Assembly (NCBI GenBank): GCA_964569715.1
Contig: CAZMUD010000010.1
Location: 1 to 27,359 of the forward strand
Length of the DNA stretch: 27,359 bases
DNA from: CAZMUD01 sp964569715
Lineage (GTDB): Bacteria > Chloroflexota > Dehalococcoidia > Dehalococcoidales > UBA2162
Direction of reading: 5' to 3'
A model generated the notes under the pieces. That model made no database searches. It was not told where the DNA came from and was given only the letters and a program-made list of their open reading frames with translations. This document shows positions 14,914-22,606 of the stretch, piece by piece; positions within the stretch are counted from its first letter, which is position 1, and every line of letters starts with the position of its first letter. The position numbers and the translations under genes were made by a program.

Positions 14914-17900
14914 ATGGCGAAGTCAAAAATCCCCGCCTTGGCTTTGGCACTGGCTTTGCTGCTGAGCCTGCTCGGCACAATCTCCGCCCCTGACCCAGCA
15001 GTGGCTGCCCCGGATGAAGTTAAGTGGTCCAGGGTCAATATCCCCACCGAGGGCGAGACAGGTAACTGGGTGCTGGCTAGCGGCTCAAATGTCCAGCACC
15101 TGACTATGGCTGTTGATGGCACCTTCTATTGCTACGCCAACCCCTCAGGGACAAGCTACACACTATTTAAGTCCACCGATGCCGGCTATAACTGGTCACC
15201 TATCGGTAAGGTCGAGGACGCCATAGTTGCTCTAGCTACTGCCCCTGATGATGCCAGTATTGTTTACTACGCTACCGCGTCTAATGTCTATGAATCGGTT
15301 GATGCCGGTAACAGCTTCATCACGCTGCCACCAAACCCGGGTGGGGCTGGCAGCGATAATATAACAATTACCTCTATTGATGTTGCCCGACTGGAGAACA
15401 ACAGTATTATCGCCGTCGGCACCAGAGACACCGATGCTTCACAATACGGCGGTGTCTATATCCTGGACCAGAATGAGGCGTTCACCAGCTGGCTAAACAC
15501 TAATATGGGCAACTACGATGTCTGTGCTGCAGCCTTCTCCCCAAACTTTGCTACCGACCGGGAGCTGGTGGCTGTGGTCACCGATGAGACAGATACCCTT
15601 GTTACCACCAGAATTAGTGATTTAGACTGGGGCACGGTTACCGGTGACGCCACCATTGAAGGTCTGGCAACAAGAGCCGCGGCTATTGCCTTCCCCGACG
15701 ACCACGATGCCACCACCGCCGGCTATACCCTGTTCGTGGCTATCGATACCGGCAGTGGTAACGGCGATGTCTATATGGTTAATGGAATGTGGGCACCAGC
15801 CGGCTCAATGGCTATCGACCTTGATATTGGTTATGACTATAACCTGAGCAATGTCGATGTTACCGGGCTAGCTGTTAGCGGTAACACCACTGCTGCCAAT
15901 CTGCTGGCTGGCACGGCTAATACTACCCAAGTTTACATTAGCACCGATAGCGGCACCAACTGGACAAGAAGCAGCAAAGAGCCAACAGGACAGACTAAGA
16001 CCTGCCTGCTTATGGCTCCCGATTTTACCAGTAGCGGCCTGGCCTATGCGGCTACCACTGGCGCTGAGAGCGCCTTTTCCCATACTACAGACGGCGGCGC
16101 TACCTGGAACCAGGTAGGCTTAATCGATACCAAGATTAGTGAGAATGGCATTATTGACCTGGCAATATCCCCTAATTATAGCCAGGATGATACCCTGTTT
16201 ATGCTCACCTTTGATGGAACGCATACAGAGAGCAGCCTGTGGCGTAGCCTGAATGGTGGAACAAAATGGGAAAGAGTGCTTACCAGCACCCTAGCCAATA
16301 CCGACAGCCTTGACCTGGTTGAGCTTCCCCCGCAATACGGCAACGATAGCCAGGTAGTGTTCTTAACCGGGGCTAGCGGCAGCAATTCAGCAATATGGAA
16401 ATCAACAGATAACGGGCAAACCTTCATACGCCGTGGTGCGTCATTCCACATTGATATATGGATGGTAGTTAATGATAATACCCTGTTTCTGGGTAGCTAC
16501 GATGGTAGTAACGGACTGGTCTACCGCACCACCAATAGCGGCCTTACCTATTCTACCGAGGCAGTGGCTGGCAGCAAATCACTGCAGTCTATAGCCCTAT
16601 CACCCGACTATGAGCAGGATGAGACCATGCTGGTCGGCAATACCAACGGCTGGGTCTACTGGTCTGAAGATAACGGCACCTCATTTAAGCTGCTAGGTGA
16701 GCAACTAGCCCTATCATCTACTGGCGTAGGCAAAGTAACCGTTGCCTTTGACCCTGAATTCAGCAGCAATAAGGTCGTCTATGCCGCTACCGATACCGAA
16801 GCAACTGCAGAAAGTAACGAGCGCATCTACCGCTTCATCATTGGCAAGAGTGATGTCTGGGAAAGCATAGGTAGCACCCTGCCCGTTGGCAGCATACTCA
16901 ACCAATTTACGGTATCAGCTGATGGCACACTATATGTCACCAACTCACAGCCAGTAGATGCCGTGAAGGAAGAAGGAGGCATGGAGCGCTCGCTTAATCC
17001 AACATATTCCCTGGGCCCAACCTTCGAGACAGTAACCCGCAGCCTTGATGATGATGCCACCCTAACTGGACTGTGGCTATGTGGTAATCAACTGTGGTCA
17101 ATTGATACCAAAAATACCAGGCTAATGACCTATAACGATAGCCTGACCCCGCCGGTTACCCTCACCTCACCATCCGACAAGGCACCAGGCATAGCTACTG
17201 GAAATGTCAGCCTTGATTGGGAGACACTAAAGGGAGCCACCAAGTACGAGTGGCAACTTGACTATGATACTGACTTCTCCACTGTTCCTTCCGAATTTGA
17301 GGGTGAAACTAAAGAAAGCTCAGCCCGGTCACCAGCACTGGCGACAGCTACCACCTACTACTGGCGGGTGAGAGCCAGTGAGCCGGTGTTAAGCCAGTGG
17401 TCGGCTAAATGGTCGTTTACCACCAGCCTTGGCACTGCGGTTATTGCCCCCGAACTTTACAGCCCTGAAGCTGGTGACAATGAGATGCCGATAAAGCCTG
17501 TATTTCAGTGGAGTGCCATAGCCGGGGCAGACAGCTATGAGCTATTAGTGGCTGCTGATGCTTCTTTTTCTAATACCATAATCGTGAAAATTGGTGATTA
17601 CGCCCTACCGGACACTGCCTGGCAAAGCAATATAAACCTGAACTACAATACCACCTACTACTGGAAGGTTAGAGCCAGCGGCTCCAGCAGCCATAGTGCC
17701 TGGAGTGCCGCTGGTGCCTTCACCACCCAATCACCACCGTCCGAACCATCTCCAGCACCAGAGCCATCATCACCACAACTATTGTCGTCACCCTCGCCAT
17801 CACCACAACTATCATCGCCGTCCTCGCCACCACTGCCCTCACCATCCCCCGCCCAGCCAACCCTTCCCGACTGGGTAATATATCTGGTCGGTGCCCTGCT

Positions 17901-17964
17901 TCTGACCATAGTGCTACTGCTAATTACCTTGCTGGCGCTGGTGGTAGTAACAAGGCGGTCCTAA
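14914..17964 (+). CDS. Paralogous giant surface protein (S-layer candidate)
   Basis: 1016 residues, same plan as the gene before it. Signal peptide 1-31 (AVA before the cut); Asp-box motifs STDAGYNWS, SVDAGNSF, STDSGTNWT, TTDGGATWN, STDNGQTF, SEDNGTSF; two fibronectin-like modules (about 745-840 and 845-940; TYYWRVRASEP, TYYWKVRASG). A Pro/Ser linker (about 945-985) partly encoded by a 30-bp internal DNA repeat near 17768-17828 follows, then a membrane helix and the tail VVVTRRS. The two proteins align in places such as FAFPDD-type and PNFATD blocks, so they arose by tandem duplication and diverged strongly. ATG at 14914 has no clear Shine-Dalgarno. A terminator lies upstream, so it needs its own promoter, which I could not place. 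Function as for the first copy. Confidence 0.8.
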   Translation: MAKSKIPALALALALLLSLLGTISAPDPAVAAPDEVKWSRVNIPTEGETGNWVLASGSNVQHLTMAVDGTFYCYANPSGTSYTLFKSTDAGYNWSPIGKVEDAIVALATAPDDASIVYYATASNVYESVDAGNSFITLPPNPGGAGSDNITITSIDVARLENNSIIAVGTRDTDASQYGGVYILDQNEAFTSWLNTNMGNYDVCAAAFSPNFATDRELVAVVTDETDTLVTTRISDLDWGTVTGDATIEGLATRAAAIAFPDDHDATTAGYTLFVAIDTGSGNGDVYMVNGMWAPAGSMAIDLDIGYDYNLSNVDVTGLAVSGNTTAANLLAGTANTTQVYISTDSGTNWTRSSKEPTGQTKTCLLMAPDFTSSGLAYAATTGAESAFSHTTDGGATWNQVGLIDTKISENGIIDLAISPNYSQDDTLFMLTFDGTHTESSLWRSLNGGTKWERVLTSTLANTDSLDLVELPPQYGNDSQVVFLTGASGSNSAIWKSTDNGQTFIRRGASFHIDIWMVVNDNTLFLGSYDGSNGLVYRTTNSGLTYSTEAVAGSKSLQSIALSPDYEQDETMLVGNTNGWVYWSEDNGTSFKLLGEQLALSSTGVGKVTVAFDPEFSSNKVVYAATDTEATAESNERIYRFIIGKSDVWESIGSTLPVGSILNQFTVSADGTLYVTNSQPVDAVKEEGGMERSLNPTYSLGPTFETVTRSLDDDATLTGLWLCGNQLWSIDTKNTRLMTYNDSLTPPVTLTSPSDKAPGIATGNVSLDWETLKGATKYEWQLDYDTDFSTVPSEFEGETKESSARSPALATATTYYWRVRASEPVLSQWSAKWSFTTSLGTAVIAPELYSPEAGDNEMPIKPVFQWSAIAGADSYELLVAADASFSNTIIVKIGDYALPDTAWQSNINLNYNTTYYWKVRASGSSSHSAWSAAGAFTTQSPPSEPSPAPEPSSPQLLSSPSPSPQLSSPSSPPLPSPSPAQPTLPDWVIYLVGALLLTIVLLLITLLALVVVTRRS

Positions 17965-17976
17965 TTATAAAGCGGT

Positions 17977-18609
17977 TCAATAGTCAAGCAAAAAGACCTG
18001 GGTACTGATAGGTAAGTTTGCCTTAGTAAAAGACAGCTTAGGCGTGGAGTTGACCTCCTTTACCCCCATTTCCTTAAGAAATCTATCCACCGGTTCCAGC
18101 TCCCGCTTCAGTGCCTCGGTTTTGTAGTGCATAGGAACCACTGCCTTCGGCTCGAGCTCCCGTACTACCTCGGCTGCCATAGGGGCATTAATAGTAGATA
18201 CCCCGCCTACTGGAAGCAGTAGCACATCCACATTGCCTATTTCCGCTACCTGCTCAGTAGTAAGCACATGCCCCAGGTCACCAAGGTGACACACCGATAC
18301 CTCATCTACTTCCATAAGATAGGCAGTGTTCTTACCCCTCTTTCTACCTTCTTCCCCGTCATGAAAAGTCGCCATCCCTATTATCAGGACGCCGCTGATT
18401 TCATACTCACCTGGTCCAGCAACCAGCTTTGGTTCACCACCAATACCCTGAACGTAAGAATGACCCGGGTGCTGATGGCTTACAGTTACAATGCGAGCCG
18501 TAGGCTTACCCAACGAGTAGCCCAAATCAGGTGAATAAGGGTCAGTAATGACAGTAGCATGAACACCCCTAATTCTGAAGCAGGAATGACCTAACCAGCT
18601 AATATCCAT
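17977..18609 (-). CDS. MBL-fold metal-dependent hydrolase-like protein (COG2220 type)
   Basis: 210 residues with the metallo-beta-lactamase fold: N-terminal WLGHSCFRI, first metal motif at 45-50, then HLGDLGH (second His) and VVPMHYKTE (third). Such small MBL proteins resemble the UPF0173/UlaG-like hydrolases; the substrate is unknown. Oddity: the usual HxHxDH reads HQHPGH, so the Asp that normally binds the second metal is Gly49. The protein may bind one metal or act differently. It converges with the second surface-protein gene (12 nt between stops). Its own start region is duplicated just upstream. Confidence 0.85.
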   Translation of the reverse strand: MDISWLGHSCFRIRGVHATVITDPYSPDLGYSLGKPTARIVTVSHQHPGHSYVQGIGGEPKLVAGPGEYEISGVLIIGMATFHDGEEGRKRGKNTAYLMEVDEVSVCHLGDLGHVLTTEQVAEIGNVDVLLLPVGGVSTINAPMAAEVVRELEPKAVVPMHYKTEALKRELEPVDRFLKEMGVKEVNSTPKLSFTKANLPISTQVFLLDY

Positions 18610-18712
18610 TTTTCAAACATAGCGTAGGTGAGATTTGAGCATCCTTAATTCTGAAAAAAGTGACCTAACCAATCAATATCTGTTTGTCTAAATATAGCAT
18701 GGGCAAGTTAGC
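18565..18712. repeat. Degenerate ~75-bp tandem duplication of the MBL gene start
   Basis: The first copy (about 18565-18637) covers the MBL N-terminus. The second (about 18640-18712) repeats AATTCTGA, GACCTAACCA, AATATC and ATAGC blocks at an offset of 74-76 bp. Confidence 0.75.
18647..18685 (-). pseudogene. Vestigial copy of the MBL N-terminus
   Basis: Minus-strand reading gives TDIDWLGHFFQN then a stop, against MDISWLGHSCFRI in the live gene. The start codon is lost and a short deletion has shifted the frame. It is a dead fragment produced by the tandem duplication. Confidence 0.6.
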
Positions 18713-18727
18713 TGGTCAATGTTTCTC

Positions 18728-18756
18728 TTGACAAGTAACGGCTGAAAGTGCAAAAT
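18728..18756 (+). promoter_or_regulatory. Promoter of the hrcA operon
   Basis: TTGACA (18728-18733), 17-nt spacer and a weak -10 CAAAAT (18751-18756). The expected start point falls at the CIRCE-like operator a few bases on, so bound HrcA would block transcription. Confidence 0.6.
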
Positions 18757-18761
18757 AGTAG

Positions 18762-18788
18762 TTAGCAGTCTCAGGCTTAGACTGCTAA
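18762..18788 (+). promoter_or_regulatory. CIRCE-like operator (HrcA binding site)
   Basis: Perfect inverted repeat TTAGCAGTC-N9-GACTGCTAA. Canonical CIRCE is TTAGCACTC-N9-GAGTGCTAA; position 7 is changed in both arms, keeping the symmetry. It lies 12 nt before the hrcA ATG, with GGAGG (18791-18795) between. Confidence 0.9.
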
Positions 18789-18800
18789 CTGGAGGCTGAG

Positions 18801-19835
18801 ATGTTACTTCCTAGAACAGAGACCATACTCAAATCTATAGTGGGACAATATATAATCAAAGCGACACCGGTGCCATCACAGAATATCACCCATGACTATG
18901 AGCTGGGGATAAGTGCAGCCACCATCCGTAATGAGATGGCATACCTGGAGCATGAGGGTTACATTATCCGCTCTCACCCTTCAGCCGGAAGCATACCTTC
19001 AGACAAGGGCTACCGCCGCTATGTGGAGTCTCTCGGTGACATTAAACTCCCCTTAGCTGAACAGCGGTTGGTAAGCCACCTTTTCCACCAGGTGGAGAAG
19101 GAACTAGACGAATGGTTAAACCTAGCCGCCACCCTTATAGCCCAGATGGTTCAAAATGTGGCAGTAATTACTATGCCCAAGCCAGCAGCCTGCCAATTTA
19201 AGCACCTGGAGTTAGTCAGCCTACAAGACTCTTTGGCGCTAGTTATCCTTGTCCTTAGTGGCGCCAAGGTAAGAGAACAGCTAATAACCTTTGACCAGAT
19301 TATATCTCAACCGAAGCTAACGGCTATCGCCGATAAACTAAGCGCTGCTTATTCTGGTTTAACTGGCTCACAGATTTTAGCTGAAGACACAAGACTTTCC
19401 TCCACCGAACAGCAAACGACTGATTGCCTGGTAAAAGTAATGGAGGCTGAAGATGACCAAGCGCACGAGGAGCAATACCTTGATGGCTTGCACTTTATGC
19501 TTAACCAGCCCGAATTTACCCATAATCAACGGATGCTAAGCCTGATGGAATTGGTCGAGCAACGAAGCCTGCTGAAGAGCATCGTCCCACCGGAACTAAC
19601 CAGCGGCATGGTGCAGGTAATTATCGGCAAGGAAAATAAGACAGAGGCTATCCGCGATTACAGCGTGGTTCTCAGCCAGTATGGCCTGCCCAAAGAGGCT
19701 GTTGGCACTATAGGTGTAATTGGACCTACCCGAATGCCCTACGCCCGTACTATTGCTACTGTAGGCTATCTATCCTCAGTGCTGAGCGGGCTGGAGGCTA
19801 AGCTATACGGAAAAGAGACACCCGTTCCGAGTTAA
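18801..19835 (+). CDS. hrcA: Heat-inducible transcription repressor HrcA
   Basis: 344 residues, usual for HrcA. The N-terminal winged helix (about 1-75) contains ISAATIRNEMAYLEHEGYI and the wing HPSAGSIPSDKGYR, where the family consensus is (T)SAGR(I/V)PT: Arg is Ser64 and Thr is Ser67. The C-terminal part contains the GAF-like sensor domain with GTIGVIGPTRMPYARTI. HrcA represses chaperone genes by binding CIRCE and needs GroE for activity. ATG has GGAGG 5 nt upstream. It is the first gene of the hrcA-grpE-dnaK-dnaJ operon and its own product should control it. Confidence 0.96.
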   Translation: MLLPRTETILKSIVGQYIIKATPVPSQNITHDYELGISAATIRNEMAYLEHEGYIIRSHPSAGSIPSDKGYRRYVESLGDIKLPLAEQRLVSHLFHQVEKELDEWLNLAATLIAQMVQNVAVITMPKPAACQFKHLELVSLQDSLALVILVLSGAKVREQLITFDQIISQPKLTAIADKLSAAYSGLTGSQILAEDTRLSSTEQQTTDCLVKVMEAEDDQAHEEQYLDGLHFMLNQPEFTHNQRMLSLMELVEQRSLLKSIVPPELTSGMVQVIIGKENKTEAIRDYSVVLSQYGLPKEAVGTIGVIGPTRMPYARTIATVGYLSSVLSGLEAKLYGKETPVPS

Positions 19836-19865
19836 ACCTGAATACTAGCAATTAATAAGGAGTAG

Positions 19866-19962
19866 ATGATAAAGGAGAGTTAAAGAGGGGGCTAAGCCCC
19901 TCTTCAAAAACCCATTTCCCTCCTCCCTTGAAGTGGAGGTAACTCAAAAGGGGGTAAGGTAG
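19866..19962. repeat. Palindromic repeat cluster C inside the heat-shock operon
   Basis: GGAGAGTTAAAGAGGGGG followed by a CCCCTCTT arm (stem 19883-19904), then a decayed second stem and the family end AAGGGGGTAAGGTAGA (19948-19963) immediately before the grpE ATG. The G-rich end occupies the ribosome-binding position of grpE. Confidence 0.85.
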
Positions 19963-19965
19963 ACA

Positions 19966-20556
19966 ATGATGACTCAACAAGAGCCAGAAGAAGAGCAGAC
20001 CGCTAAACTAGACCCAGAAGTTGCTGAAAAAGACGATATAGAGACATTAAAGCAAGCGCTGGCTGAGGAAAAGCAGAAAGCGGAAAACTATCTGGCTAAC
20101 TGGCAAAGAGCCCAGGCAGACTTCATTAACTACAGGCGGCGCAGCGAACAGGAAAAAGAGGAGATTAGCAAGTTTGCCAACTCCGTGCTTATACTTAGCC
20201 TTCTCCCCATTCTTGATGACCTGGAACGAGCCCTTAGTTCCATCCCATCTAATCTGGCTAAACTCAGCTGGGTAGACGGTATCAGGCTTATTGAGCGCAA
20301 GCTCCAAGCAAGCCTGGAGGCACAAGGGCTCTCCCCTATCAAGGCACTGGGTGAACCATTTGACCCGAAGTTTCACGAAGCAGCAATGCACGGTAAAGGT
20401 AAAGAGGGGATAGTTATTGCAGAGCTACAAAAGGGTTACAAGCTACATGATAGGGTTGTTCGTCCGACTATGGTAGTAGTCGGCGAAGGGGAGGCGGAGG
20501 AGAAAAAGGAGATTGAGCAAGAAAACAGTAATCAAGAAGACTCAGCCCCAGCTTGA
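19966..20556 (+). CDS. grpE: Nucleotide exchange factor GrpE
   Basis: 196 residues. An acidic disordered N-terminus precedes the long helix EEKQKAENYLANWQRAQADF-type coiled coil (about 30-90), the family signature RRRSEQEKEE, and the C-terminal beta domain with PFDPKFHEAAM and LHDRVVRPTMVVV. GrpE dimers release ADP from DnaK. ATG 19966 or the next codon ATG is the start; the only Shine-Dalgarno candidate is the repeat-derived AAGGGGG. The tail (EKKEIEQENSNQEDSAPA) is hydrophilic. It is 41 nt before dnaK. Confidence 0.96.
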   Translation: MMTQQEPEEEQTAKLDPEVAEKDDIETLKQALAEEKQKAENYLANWQRAQADFINYRRRSEQEKEEISKFANSVLILSLLPILDDLERALSSIPSNLAKLSWVDGIRLIERKLQASLEAQGLSPIKALGEPFDPKFHEAAMHGKGKEGIVIAELQKGYKLHDRVVRPTMVVVGEGEAEEKKEIEQENSNQEDSAPA

Positions 20557-20597
20557 TATTGGGAACTGAGCATTCTTTAGTCAAGGAGGAGTAAATT

Positions 20598-22505
20598 ATG
20601 GGAAAGGTCGTAGGCATTGACTTAGGCACCACTTTTTCTGCGGTAGCAGTGATGGAGGGAGGAGAACCGGTAATTATCCCCAATGCGGAGGGCGGACGCA
20701 TCACTCCCTCAATGGTGGCGGTAAATAAAACCGGTGAGCGTCTAGTCGGGACGGTAGCCAAGCGTCAGGCTATCACTAATCCTGATAATACCATCTTCAG
20801 CATCAAGCGACTGATGGGGCGTAAGTTTGACGAGCCTACCGTGGAATACGATAAGACGCTCTCGCCCTTTAAAATAGCCAGGGCAGCCAACGGCGATGCC
20901 AAAGTGGTGATGGGTGATAAGGAATATAGCCCAGCAGAAATCTCGGCCATGATTCTACAAAAGCTTAAGACGGATGCCGAGGCTTACCTTGGTGAGAAGG
21001 TTACTGAAGCTGTAATCACCGTGCCTGCTTACTTTAATGATAGTCAGCGGCAGGCAACCAAGGATGCCGGCAAGATAGCCGGGCTGGAGGTACTGCGAAT
21101 AATTAACGAACCAACTGCTGCCTCCCTAGCTTATGGATTGGACAAAAAGAAGGAGGAGACTATCGCCGTCTACGACCTCGGTGGTGGCACCTTTGATATA
21201 TCCATCCTGGAGCTGGGTGAAGGCACCTTCCAGGTCAAGTCAACCAACGGCGATACTCACCTTGGTGGCGATGATTTTGACCAGAGAATTATGGACTGGC
21301 TATGCGATGAGTTCAAGCGAGAGCAGGGAATAGACCTCAGGCAGGATAAAATGGCTCTACAGCGACTGAAGGAAGCCGCCGAAAAGGCTAAGTGTGAGCT
21401 GTCCACCGTCCAGCAGACCGAGGTAAGCCTTCCCTTCATCACCGCTGATGCCAGTGGTCCCAAGCACCTTAGTATCAACCTGACCCGGGCTAAGCTGGAG
21501 CAACTGGTAATGGACCTGGTGGAGAAAACTCTGGGGCCTTGCCGCCAGGCACTGGATGATGCCGACAAGACCTCAGCCCAGATTGACGAGGTTGTTATGG
21601 TCGGCGGACAGACCAGAACACCACTGGTTCAGGAAAAGGTGAAACAATTTTTCGGCAAGGAACCACACAAAGGCGTCAACCCCGATGAGGTAGTAGCTAT
21701 CGGCGCCGCTATTCAGGCAGGAGTGCTTAAGGGAGAGGTCAAGGATGTTCTACTGCTTGATGTTACCCCCCTCACTTTAGGTATCGAGACCCTCGGTGCA
21801 GTAGCTACCCCTCTTATTCCCCGCAATACCACTATTCCTACCTCCAAGAGCCAGATTTTCAGCACGGCTGCCGATAATCAGCCCAGTGTGGAAATTCACA
21901 TCCTCCAGGGGGAGAGGCCGATGGCGGCAGATAATAGAACACTGGGGCGGTTTATGCTTGATGGCATTCTGCCGGCACCACGGGGTTTACCGCAGATTGA
22001 GGTCAGCTTTGATATCGATGCCAATGGCATCCTCAGTGTCAAGGCTCACGATAAGGGCACTGGCAAAGAGCAAAAAATTACTATCACCGCTTCCAGTGGA
22101 TTGAGCAAGGAAGAGGTAGAGCGGATGCAGCAGGAGGCAGATATGCACGCTGCCGAGGATGCCAAACGCCGTGACGAGGTGGAAGTCAAAAACACTGCTG
22201 ATACCCTGGCCTATACCGCAGAAAAGACACTACGAGAGCAGAAAGATAAGATACCCTCGGACTTGAATCAGGAGGTAGAAAGCAAAGTGGCAGCAGTACG
22301 CTCAGCGCTACAGGGGACTGATATTGAGGCTGTCCGCCGAGCCACACAGGAGCTAAACGAGTCCCTGCAAAAGGTAGGAGCAGCTATCTACCAGCAGCAA
22401 CCGCCACCTCCCCCACCAGGCGAGGAGACACCACCAGAAGGTGAGCCTCCACCGGGCAAAGAGGAGGGAGAAGGCACCGTTGAGGGTGAATTCCACGAGG
22501 TTTAG
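20598..22505 (+). CDS. dnaK: Hsp70 chaperone DnaK
   Basis: 635 residues. The N-terminal ATPase has GIDLGTTFSAVAV, VPAYFNDSQRQATKDAG, AVYDLGGGTFDISIL and VGGQTRTPLVQ. The linker DVLLLDVTPLTLGIET and the substrate-binding domain (IPRNTTIPT, VEIHILQGER) follow, then the helical lid. The extreme C-terminus is Pro/Gly/Glu-rich (PPPPPPGEETPPEGEPPP) and ends EFHEV in place of a simple acidic EEV tail. AAGGAGG precedes the ATG. DnaK works with DnaJ and GrpE, both encoded beside it. A conventional, intact gene. Confidence 0.98.
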   Translation: MGKVVGIDLGTTFSAVAVMEGGEPVIIPNAEGGRITPSMVAVNKTGERLVGTVAKRQAITNPDNTIFSIKRLMGRKFDEPTVEYDKTLSPFKIARAANGDAKVVMGDKEYSPAEISAMILQKLKTDAEAYLGEKVTEAVITVPAYFNDSQRQATKDAGKIAGLEVLRIINEPTAASLAYGLDKKKEETIAVYDLGGGTFDISILELGEGTFQVKSTNGDTHLGGDDFDQRIMDWLCDEFKREQGIDLRQDKMALQRLKEAAEKAKCELSTVQQTEVSLPFITADASGPKHLSINLTRAKLEQLVMDLVEKTLGPCRQALDDADKTSAQIDEVVMVGGQTRTPLVQEKVKQFFGKEPHKGVNPDEVVAIGAAIQAGVLKGEVKDVLLLDVTPLTLGIETLGAVATPLIPRNTTIPTSKSQIFSTAADNQPSVEIHILQGERPMAADNRTLGRFMLDGILPAPRGLPQIEVSFDIDANGILSVKAHDKGTGKEQKITITASSGLSKEEVERMQQEADMHAAEDAKRRDEVEVKNTADTLAYTAEKTLREQKDKIPSDLNQEVESKVAAVRSALQGTDIEAVRRATQELNESLQKVGAAIYQQQPPPPPPGEETPPEGEPPPGKEEGEGTVEGEFHEV

Positions 22506-22511
22506 GCTAAA

Positions 22512-22598
22512 CAGGGAGTTAAAGAGGGGCGAAGCCCCTCTTACAAAACCCTCTCCCCCTCTCCTTTGAAGGAGAGGGGGATTAAGGGGGTAAGGTAG
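22512..22598. repeat. Palindromic repeat cluster D between dnaK and dnaJ
   Basis: The cleanest copy: GGGAGTTA, perfect stem AAGAGGGGC/GCCCCTCTT (22522-22542), ACAAAA spacer, perfect stem CCCCCTCTCCTT/AAGGAGAGGGGG (22555-22580), then ATTAAGGGGGTAAGGTAGAT (22581-22600) leading into the dnaJ start at 22607. Confidence 0.95.
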
Positions 22599-22606
22599 AT
22601 AAAAAT

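Noticed and set aside
17658..17909. Antisense Gly/Asp-rich frame opposite the Pro/Ser linker
   Set aside because: Mirror of the low-complexity linker codons in the second surface protein.
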